Of a stretch of DNA of 5,469 bases, positions 1 to 5,398 are shown in pieces. The notes below the pieces were generated by a model. That model had not been told where the DNA came from, ran no database searches, and saw only the letters and a program-made list of their open reading frames with translations. Source of the stretch: Caryophanales bacterium UBA2298 (GTDB lineage Bacteria > Bacillota_I > Bacilli_A > Izemoplasmatales > Hujiaoplasmataceae); NCBI GenBank assembly GCA_002345425.1, contig DDWA01000056.1, positions 5,884 to 11,352 of the forward strand, in the 5' to 3' direction. Position 1 is the stretch's first letter, and every line of letters begins with the position of its first letter. A program made the translations under genes and the position numbers.

Positions 1-15
1 AGTAATAAAATTTAA

Positions 16-45
16 TTGATGTATAAAAACTACTTCAAATATATA
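16..45 (+). promoter_or_regulatory. weak sigma-A-like promoter candidate upstream of rny
   Basis: TTGATG at 16-21 (4/6 match to TTGACA) and TATATA at 40-45 (4/6 match to TATAAT) are separated by 18 nt and would start transcription about 20-25 nt upstream of the rny start. The stretch is nearly pure A/T, so such matches are expected by chance. No coding sequence is visible in 1-76, so a promoter here is plausible but poorly supported. Confidence 0.3.
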
Positions 46-62
46 AAAAAATTAAATCAGAA

Positions 63-68
63 GAGGGG
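63..68 (+). promoter_or_regulatory. ribosome binding site of rny
   Basis: GAGGGG lies 8 nt before the ATG at 77. This purine-rich block supports that ATG as the start, and it agrees with the usual RNase Y N-terminus, a short pre-membrane segment followed by a hydrophobic helix. Confidence 0.7.
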
Positions 69-76
69 ATAAAATA

Positions 77-1642
77 ATGCCAGACGTATGGATTATTATT
101 ATTTCCAGTTTATTGGGTTTAATGGTTGGTGGACTAGTAGGGTTTATTGTAAGAGTTGCGGTTGTGGAAAAAGGCTTCCAAACAGCAAAGAATAAATCAC
201 AAAGTATTATTGACACAGCACTATCACAAGCGGAAAGAATTAAAAAAGAAAAACTGTTAGAAGCAAAACAAGAGATTCATAATTTAAATTTAGAAAACGA
301 TAAAGTTTTAAAAGAAAAACGAGCAAATGTCGCTGTTCTTGAGAACAAACTTCATCAAAGAGAAGAACTGTTAGAAAGACGTTCTTCTAATTTAGATAAA
401 CGTGAACTCAATCTTGATCGTAAAGAAGAAACTTTAGATCAAAGAAAAGCCGCTGTTGATGAAAAGAACCTTGAATTGGAAAATTTAATCAAAGAACAAA
501 ATGAAAAGCTATTTGAAATTGCCACCTACAGTGTAGACCAGGCACGCGAAATTATCATGGCTCGTGTAAAAGAAGACATGATTGGAGAAATTGATCGTTT
601 TATTCGCGATGAAGAAGAACGAGCTAAGAACGAAGCACAAAAGAGAGCAAGAGAAATCATTACTGGCGCTATTCAAAAATTAGCACAGGATGTTACGGCA
701 GAAACAACAGTTAGTGTTGTTGCCTTGCCGAATGATGAAATGAAGGGTAGAATTATCGGTCGTGAAGGCAGAAACATTAGAACCCTTGAAGCGATGACCG
801 GAGTTGACTTAATCATTGATGATACACCAGAGGCGGTAGTGTTGTCAGGATTTGATCCAATAAGACGTGAAATCGCTAAAAAGTCACTAGAAGCATTAAT
901 CGCTGATGGTAGAATCCATCCAGCGAGAATCGAAGAAATCGTTGATAAGACCAGAGTTGAAGTTGATCAATTCATCAGAGACAAAGGTGATGAAGCGGTA
1001 TTTGAAACCGGTATTGGTAGAGTCCATCCGGATTTAACAAAACTGATAGGAAGAATGCACTTTAGATCTTCTTATGGACAAAACGCCCTTAAACATTCAA
1101 TTGAAACTGCATTCTTAGCTGGTAAGATGGCTGTAGAATTAGGCGAAAACGAAGTATTAGCAAAAAGAGCAGGGTTGTTGCATGATATCGGTAAAGCAGT
1201 GGATCATGAAATTGAAGGTTCACATGTTGAAATTGGTTTACAATTAGCTAAGAAATATCATGAACCAGAAGCAGTATTAGATGCTATATCATCCCATCAT
1301 GGCGACATTGAATCCACAACTGTTATCGGCGTTATCGTCGCAGCAGCGGATGCTTTATCAGCCGCAAGACCGGGAGCTAGATCGGAGTCATTGGAAAACT
1401 ACATTAACCGCTTGACGCAATTAGAAGAAATTGCTACGCAAATTAAGGGTGTTGAATCGGCTTTTGCTATTCAAGCAGGTCGTGAAGTTCGCGTTATCGT
1501 TAAACCAACTGAGGTTGACGATGAGAGAGCTTATGTAGTTGCTAGAGAAATTAGAACTCAAATTGAAGAGAAGCTAAGCTACCCAGGAACGATTAAAGTA
1601 ACGGTTATCCGTGAAACTAGAGCTCAAGATATTGCAAAATAG
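77..1642 (+). CDS. rny: Ribonuclease Y, membrane-anchored endoribonuclease
   Basis: RNase Y (YmdA in B. subtilis) initiates mRNA decay in Firmicutes by endonucleolytic cleavage of single-stranded regions, working from the inner face of the membrane. The 521 aa match the family length (about 520). Visible domain order: an N-terminal membrane helix (about residues 5-28, the IIIISSLLGLMVGG region); a long charged coiled coil (about 31-190, rich in E, K, R and L); a KH RNA-binding domain (about 205-270) with its loop GREG at 228-231; and an HD hydrolase domain (about 336-430). The HD domain has H340, the catalytic pair H369-D370 in GLLHDIGKAVDHE, H407-H408 in SSHHGD, and D425. A conserved C-terminal region follows. 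All metal-binding residues expected of the family appear present, so the enzyme should be active. It is the first gene of the window, and its separation from ymdB by a hairpin may give it a partly independent mRNA. Identification is secure; the start is supported by the ribosome binding site at 63-68. Confidence 0.98.
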   Translation: MPDVWIIIISSLLGLMVGGLVGFIVRVAVVEKGFQTAKNKSQSIIDTALSQAERIKKEKLLEAKQEIHNLNLENDKVLKEKRANVAVLENKLHQREELLERRSSNLDKRELNLDRKEETLDQRKAAVDEKNLELENLIKEQNEKLFEIATYSVDQAREIIMARVKEDMIGEIDRFIRDEEERAKNEAQKRAREIITGAIQKLAQDVTAETTVSVVALPNDEMKGRIIGREGRNIRTLEAMTGVDLIIDDTPEAVVLSGFDPIRREIAKKSLEALIADGRIHPARIEEIVDKTRVEVDQFIRDKGDEAVFETGIGRVHPDLTKLIGRMHFRSSYGQNALKHSIETAFLAGKMAVELGENEVLAKRAGLLHDIGKAVDHEIEGSHVEIGLQLAKKYHEPEAVLDAISSHHGDIESTTVIGVIVAAADALSAARPGARSESLENYINRLTQLEEIATQIKGVESAFAIQAGREVRVIVKPTEVDDERAYVVAREIRTQIEEKLSYPGTIKVTVIRETRAQDIAK

Positions 1643-1652
1643 ACTTTAAATT

Positions 1653-1679
1653 AGCCTTCCTTTCTAAAAAAGGAAGGCT
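1653..1679 (+). terminator. strong hairpin between rny and ymdB, leaky terminator or processing element
   Basis: AGCCTTCCTTT (1653-1663) pairs perfectly with AAAGGAAGGCT (1669-1679): 11 bp with a 5-nt loop CTAAA. The downstream sequence is TAACTTTT rather than a clean run of T, so intrinsic termination should be inefficient. It starts 10 nt after the rny stop codon. It could attenuate read-through into ymdB, protect the 3' end of rny mRNA, or mark a processing point. The structure is certain; the role is inferred. Confidence 0.65.
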
Positions 1680-1689
1680 TAACTTTTAA

Positions 1690-1695
1690 AAGGAG
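1690..1695 (+). promoter_or_regulatory. ribosome binding site deciding the GTG start of ymdB
   Basis: AAGGAG ends 8 nt before GTG at 1704, ideal spacing. The nearer ATG at 1698 is only 2 nt from the site and is followed at once by TGA, so it cannot start the gene. The GTG gives the family-typical beginning MKILFIGD. Confidence 0.8.
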
Positions 1696-1703
1696 AAATG
1701 TGA

Positions 1704-2462
1704 GTGAAAATACTTTTTATTGGTGATATATATAATGAATTAGGCCAAAAGGCATTTGATAAATATTTTTTAGAGGTTAAAAATCAATATAAACCAAATT
1801 TTATCATTGTCAACGGTGAAAATATTGAAAAGACTAATGGTTTATCAGAAAAGACTTATAAAGAATATATGGCTTTAGGAGTAAATGTTTTTACTTTGGG
1901 AAATCATGCTTTTTCAAGAACCGATTATAAGGAAGTACTTGATTTACCATATGTTGTAAGACCGGCTAATTATGGTAAGTACACAGCGGGAAAAGAGTAT
2001 GTCGAGATAAAGTACAATGATAAGAAGATTGCGGTTATTAATTTAATTGGACGAATCTTTATGCATGATCCGACTGATAATCCGTTTGTAAAGGCGGATG
2101 AATTGTTAGAAAAAATTACAGCTGATTATATCATCATTGATTTTCATGCGGAAGCGACGAGTGAAAAATATGCGCTTGCTTATTATCTTGACGGTCGCGT
2201 TGATGCGATTATCGGAACACACACACATGTGCCGACAGCTGATAATATCGTTTTACCGAAGGGAACGCTTTATATTTCTGATGTTGGAATGACTGGGGCG
2301 AAATACGGAATAATCGGCGGAAGTGTTGAACAGGGGATTAGAAAGTTTATTACCGGTGTTCCTGAAAGAGTCAAACCGGAAAAAGAATCCGTTTTACAGT
2401 TTAATGCTGTATTATTAGATTTAGTTAATAAAAAAATTGAAAGAATTAACATATTTGAATAG
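1704..2462 (+). CDS. ymdB: YmdB-family metallophosphoesterase (2',3'-cyclic nucleotide phosphodiesterase)
   Basis: This is a cytoplasmic calcineurin-like phosphoesterase of the YmdB/Dr1281 family (TIGR00282 type). B. subtilis YmdB hydrolyses 2',3'-cyclic nucleotides and influences biofilm and motility gene expression. The 252 aa are close to the family norm (about 255-265). The binuclear metal-site residues are all visible: D8 in FIGD, E39-N40 in NGEN, N67-H68 in LGNH, H148 in IDFHAEATSEK, and H173 and H175 in GTHTHVPTADN. The family signature DVGMTG (193-198) is also present. Translation starts at GTG with a strong ribosome binding site. miaB follows after 12 nt, so the two are probably cotranscribed and perhaps translationally coupled. 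YmdB adjacent to RNase Y is a widely conserved pairing in Firmicutes, which suggests a shared RNA-related role; the physiological substrate is not settled by sequence. Nothing appears truncated or missing. Confidence 0.95.
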   Translation: MKILFIGDIYNELGQKAFDKYFLEVKNQYKPNFIIVNGENIEKTNGLSEKTYKEYMALGVNVFTLGNHAFSRTDYKEVLDLPYVVRPANYGKYTAGKEYVEIKYNDKKIAVINLIGRIFMHDPTDNPFVKADELLEKITADYIIIDFHAEATSEKYALAYYLDGRVDAIIGTHTHVPTADNIVLPKGTLYISDVGMTGAKYGIIGGSVEQGIRKFITGVPERVKPEKESVLQFNAVLLDLVNKKIERINIFE

Positions 2463-2464
2463 GC

Positions 2465-2469
2465 AGGAG
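2465..2469 (+). promoter_or_regulatory. ribosome binding site of miaB
   Basis: AGGAG lies within the 12-nt spacer after the ymdB stop and ends 5 nt before ATG at 2475. The tight arrangement implies that ribosomes finishing ymdB can reinitiate on miaB. Confidence 0.75.
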
Positions 2470-2474
2470 TTATT

Positions 2475-3917
2475 ATGGAAAGAATAAATAAACCCGATTT
2501 AAAGGATGCTAGAAGAAGAACAAAGGGTGAAGTTAAAACAATTGAGTATGAAAACTTTAAAAATATCAAAGATATTGGTAAAGATAAAAAATATATAATT
2601 CAAACGCATGGTTGTCAAGCTAATGAAGCTGATACAGAAGTAATCAGAGGACTGTTACATTCACAAGGTTTTGAACCGGTTGATCATTTAGAAGAAGCTG
2701 ATTTGGTTATCATCAATACTTGTGCTATCCGTGAAAACGCTGAGAATAAGGTTTTTGGTGAATTAGGAAGATTAAAAAGTTATAAAAGAATTAATCCTAA
2801 TATGATAATTGCGATTGCCGGATGTATGCCTCAAGAAGAAGCAGTTGTTGAAAGAATAATGAAGAAGTATCAACATGTTGATTTAGTATTTGGGACTCAT
2901 AACGTCAATAAATTAATTGATTATCTTGATTATGTGATGAAGAATAAAAAACAACTTATTGAAGTCTATTCCGGTGAAGGAGAAATCATTGAGGCTTTAC
3001 CGCAAGTTAGAGAAAATCGCTTTAAAGCTTGGGTTAATATCATGTTTGGTTGCGATGAGTTTTGTACATATTGTATCGTGCCTTATACTAGAGGAAAAGA
3101 ACGTTCTAGACAAAAACAATATATTATTGAAGAAGTCAAAAGTTTGATTAAACAAGGTTATAAAGAGATTACCCTCTTAGGTCAAAACGTTAATTCTTAT
3201 GGACTGGACTTTACCGAAGAAAAATATGATTTTGCGGATCTTTTACATGATTTGGCTAAATTAGAAATTTCGAGAATTAAGTTTACAACCTCACATCCAA
3301 AAGATTTTTCCGATAAATTAATTGATTGTATTGCTGAGTATGATAACATTATGCCATTCATTCATTTACCGGTACAATCAGGATCAAATACGATTCTTAA
3401 AAAGATGAACAGAAAATATACTAAGGAAGAATATTTAGATTTAGTAGAAAGAATTTATCAAAAAATTCCTAATGTCAGTTTAACGACTGATATTATTGTT
3501 GGATTCCCAGGAGAAGCAGAAGGAGACTTTTTAGAAACCTTGGACTTAGTCGAAAAATCTAAGTTTGAAGGAGCTTATACTTTTATCTATTCTCCGCGAA
3601 AAGGAACTCCAGCCGCTAGTTATGAAAATAATCTTGATAAAGAAGAAGCTAAACAAAGACTTTATACTTTAAACAAATTAGTTAACGACGGTTATTTACG
3701 TGGGAATAAAAGGTTTGAAGGACATGTTGTAAAAGTATTAGTTGAAGGCTATTCCAAAACGAAAGATTCAGTGCTTTCTGGTTATACGGAAAATAATAAA
3801 TTAGTTAATTTTATTGGTGATGAATCATTGATTGGCGAGATTGTGGAAGTAATGATAGAAAACGCTAAAACTTGGTCTTTAGATGGAAAAATTGTCGATA
3901 AGGGTGAGTTGCGGTAA
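2475..3917 (+). CDS. miaB: tRNA-2-methylthio-N6-(dimethylallyl)adenosine synthase MiaB
   Basis: MiaB is a radical-SAM iron-sulfur enzyme that adds a methylthio group to N6-isopentenyladenosine at position 37 of tRNAs reading UNN codons, acting after MiaA. The 480 aa are usual for Firmicutes MiaB, including the short charged N-terminal extension (about 1-38) absent from the E. coli protein. Domains in order: an N-terminal methylthiotransferase domain (about 39-160) with its three cluster cysteines C47 (THGCQAN), C83 (NTCAIRENA) and C117 (AGCMPQ); a radical-SAM domain (about 180-405) with C193, C197 and C200 in the CxxxCxxC motif (GCDEFCTYCIVP) followed by YTRGKE; and a C-terminal TRAM RNA-binding domain (about 410-475). 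The THGCQAN and CTYCIVPYTRG wording fits MiaB better than the relatives MtaB and RimO. All six cluster ligands are intact. The gene follows ymdB by 12 nt, and its 3' end doubles as part of a terminator-like hairpin. Confidence 0.96.
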   Translation: MERINKPDLKDARRRTKGEVKTIEYENFKNIKDIGKDKKYIIQTHGCQANEADTEVIRGLLHSQGFEPVDHLEEADLVIINTCAIRENAENKVFGELGRLKSYKRINPNMIIAIAGCMPQEEAVVERIMKKYQHVDLVFGTHNVNKLIDYLDYVMKNKKQLIEVYSGEGEIIEALPQVRENRFKAWVNIMFGCDEFCTYCIVPYTRGKERSRQKQYIIEEVKSLIKQGYKEITLLGQNVNSYGLDFTEEKYDFADLLHDLAKLEISRIKFTTSHPKDFSDKLIDCIAEYDNIMPFIHLPVQSGSNTILKKMNRKYTKEEYLDLVERIYQKIPNVSLTTDIIVGFPGEAEGDFLETLDLVEKSKFEGAYTFIYSPRKGTPAASYENNLDKEEAKQRLYTLNKLVNDGYLRGNKRFEGHVVKVLVEGYSKTKDSVLSGYTENNKLVNFIGDESLIGEIVEVMIENAKTWSLDGKIVDKGELR

Positions 3918-3936
3918 ACGCATCTTATCTTTTTTT
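3901..3936 (+). terminator. probable intrinsic terminator overlapping the end of miaB
   Basis: The last codons of miaB fold with sequence just after the stop. TGCG (3910-3913) pairs with CGCA (3919-3922) around a 5-nt loop at 3914-3918 that contains the TAA stop. After one T-T mismatch (3909/3923) pairing resumes for eight more positions (3901-3908 with 3924-3931), three of them G-U. T residues run unbroken from 3930 to 3936. This is terminator geometry, though the lower stem is weakened by wobbles and it overlaps the coding region, where ribosomes would cover it. It fits with a new promoter candidate about 55 nt downstream. Confidence 0.55.
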
Positions 3937-3991
3937 ATTATTCGATTTGAAAAAAAATAATAGGAAATCGCTAAATTTATGAATAGGTCTA

Positions 3992-4020
3992 TTGAAATTA
4001 AATATTTTTTATAGTAAGAT
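3992..4020 (+). promoter_or_regulatory. promoter candidate for the 436-aa gene and mutS
   Basis: TTGAAA (3992-3997, 5/6 match to the -35 consensus) is separated by exactly 17 nt from TAAGAT (4015-4020, 4/6 match to TATAAT). Transcription would begin near 4027, leaving a leader of roughly 25 nt with a ribosome binding site before the start at 4052. Its position after a putative terminator and before a new gene strengthens the call; the A/T richness weakens it. Confidence 0.5.
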
Positions 4021-4039
4021 TAATATATCTTATAATTGT

Positions 4040-4048
4040 AAGGGTGAT
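4040..4048 (+). promoter_or_regulatory. ribosome binding site deciding the start at 4052
   Basis: AAGGGTGAT resembles the 16S-complementary AAGGAGGTGAT. It is followed by two tandem ATG codons (4049 and 4052). From the GGG block (4042-4044) the spacing is 4 nt to the first ATG and 7 nt to the second, so the second is favoured. Confidence 0.65.
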
Positions 4049-4051
4049 ATG

Positions 4052-5362
4052 ATGAGTAAATTTAAAACCAAAGAAGAGTTTTTCGATTTTTCCAAACTCT
4101 TGTTAGTTATTCCGATCGAAGATTTAGTCAATTTGTTGGCTAAACATGAGGTCCGCTTGCCGCTATACGTTCACCGCTTTTTACTGAGAGAAACGATTAG
4201 AGCTAATGTTTTTGAACCAAAGCTCTATGCTACTTACACTGATGAACTAAAGTTTAGGTTGCGTGGTTATGACGACTTTTCAATCTTTCTTTTGGAAAAG
4301 TTGATTGTTGATTATAATCTGGATTTTAATCTTTCAAGATACAAAGAAATGATGTTGAATTTGTTGTTTTTAAATAAAGAAGCTCTTGTCATTCGTGACA
4401 ATTTCTTTAACGATTTAGAACAACTAAAACATAACTATACAGTTGATTTAGAAGTTATGAAATATGATAACTTTATGATAGTAGCTAATAATCTTTTCTA
4501 TGAACAACCAGGTTTCTTAGATGGCATCGATATTGACGAATGGGATGAAGATATGCTGACATCTTATACCTTAGGCGATTTAAAAGCGTTAGGGTCTAAA
4601 TATGACGTTAAGATTCCAAGAAGAATTAATAAGGGTAAATTAGTTGAGATTTTAACAGCTAAATTCAGACTATCAGCTGATGAAACTGAACTCTTAGAAA
4701 CTAAGTCTGTTTTAGAATTAGAAATCTATGCTAAAGAAAAAGGTTTTAAAATATCAATTGACTTAAAGAAAACTGATATGATTGAATATATGAAGTATTC
4801 TTTAGGAATGTATAACACTTATCCAAAAGATGATTTCTTTGATTATCATATTCCTCTATTCTCTGATGCTGAAGCAGTTGAAGAAGACTTGCTTTATGAA
4901 GTTGAAGAGGAAGAAGTATATATTCCTGAAGAAGTTCATGATGAAGTTGAAGAAGATATCTTAGCTGAACAGCCTAAAGAGGAAGTCGAAGTTCCTGAAA
5001 TCAGTGAAAGACAGCGTTACGAAGAAGAAACTGAAGAAGTTGTTGAAGAAGAGATAAAAGAAGAAATTGAACCTGAAGTTGTTGAAGAAGAAGTTAAGGA
5101 AGAAATAAAAGAGGAAGTAAAGGAAGAAGTTATTCCAGATGTTGAAATACCTGAAGAATTAGATACAGAACCTACTTTGGCTGATTCCTCATTGTTATCA
5201 CCTGAAGAAAAAGAATTGTTAGATGAAAAGATTAATCTGATTATTAAAAAATATTACAAGAAGAGAAGGACTAGAAGAATTATTTGGACAATAATTATCT
5301 TGGTTGTTTTAGCGGTAGGTGCTTGGGCAGCTTATACATATTTATGGCCATTGATTCAATAG
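4052..5362 (+). CDS. Unrecognised tail-anchored membrane protein with SAP/HeH-like repeats and an acidic stalk
   Basis: I do not recognise a named family. The start is set by the ribosome binding site at 4040-4048, giving 436 aa. ATG 4049 would add one residue. A TTG at 3992 would add 20, but it has no ribosome binding site and coincides with a -35 box. Residues 1-265 look globular and helical. Segments 22-49, 174-201 and 220-247 share an ungapped 28-residue pattern resembling SAP/HeH or Rho-N helix-extended-loop-helix modules (for example LGDLKALGSKYDVKIP at 174-189), and 78-105 may be a further copy. Residues 274-370 are highly acidic, low-complexity E/V/K sequence with EE[VI]K repeats. The basic patch KKYYKKRRTRR (399-409) precedes a membrane helix (about 410-431) and a tail of only about five residues. 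This predicts a tail-anchored protein with its bulk in the cytoplasm. There is no signal peptide and no catalytic motif. HeH modules often bind DNA or RNA, so a membrane tether for nucleic acid or ribonucleoprotein is a reasonable but unproven guess. It lies between miaB and mutS. Confidence 0.9.
   Translation: MSKFKTKEEFFDFSKLLLVIPIEDLVNLLAKHEVRLPLYVHRFLLRETIRANVFEPKLYATYTDELKFRLRGYDDFSIFLLEKLIVDYNLDFNLSRYKEMMLNLLFLNKEALVIRDNFFNDLEQLKHNYTVDLEVMKYDNFMIVANNLFYEQPGFLDGIDIDEWDEDMLTSYTLGDLKALGSKYDVKIPRRINKGKLVEILTAKFRLSADETELLETKSVLELEIYAKEKGFKISIDLKKTDMIEYMKYSLGMYNTYPKDDFFDYHIPLFSDAEAVEEDLLYEVEEEEVYIPEEVHDEVEEDILAEQPKEEVEVPEISERQRYEEETEEVVEEEIKEEIEPEVVEEEVKEEIKEEVKEEVIPDVEIPEELDTEPTLADSSLLSPEEKELLDEKINLIIKKYYKKRRTRRIIWTIIILVVLAVGAWAAYTYLWPLIQ
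5039..5131 (+). repeat. imperfect coding repeats in the acidic stalk
   Basis: Two levels of repetition are visible. A 30-nt block at 5039-5068 (VVEEEIKEEI) recurs 39 nt later at 5078-5107 (VVEEEVKEEI) with 25 of 30 bases identical. Within the second block and beyond, 5087-5131 consists of three full 12-nt units and a partial fourth coding for EE[VI]K. All unit lengths are multiples of three, so expansion or contraction keeps the frame. Confidence 0.8.
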
Positions 5363-5384
5363 TTTAAATGTTTGCTTAAAAGTT

Positions 5385-5391
5385 AAAGGAG
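5385..5391 (+). promoter_or_regulatory. ribosome binding site deciding the TTG start of mutS
   Basis: AAAGGAG ends 7 nt before TTG at 5399. The first in-frame ATG (5414) is 22 nt away from it and has no purine block of its own at proper distance, so the TTG is preferred. Confidence 0.75.
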
Positions 5392-5398
5392 TAAATCT

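Noticed and set aside
1..76. Possible tail of an upstream gene such as recA or cinA
   Set aside because: The stretch is rich in stop codons and nearly pure A/T, and no conserved C-terminus can be read in any plus frame.
2270..2569. Minus-strand open frame of 99 codons across the ymdB-miaB junction
   Set aside because: It lies opposite two well-identified genes, shows no recognisable motif, and its hydrophobic look is what the antisense of an AT-rich coding region gives.
2959..3147. Plus-strand open frame of 62 codons inside miaB
   Set aside because: It lies entirely within miaB in another reading frame, over the conserved radical-SAM motif; it is a shadow of that gene.
3937..3964. A/T-only inverted segments TATTATT / AATAATA
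   Set aside because: Seven A-T pairs around a long loop would be unstable, and such matches are expected by chance at this base composition.
3943..3970. Inverted repeat CGATTT / AAATCG after miaB
   Set aside because: Only 6 bp with a 16-nt loop in A/T-rich sequence and no following T tract; too weak to call a terminator or operator.
4031..4036. Perfect TATAAT upstream of the 436-aa gene
   Set aside because: As a -10 box it would start transcription at about 4043, inside the ribosome binding site, and no -35 element lies 16-18 nt upstream. The TTGAAA/TAAGAT pair fits better.
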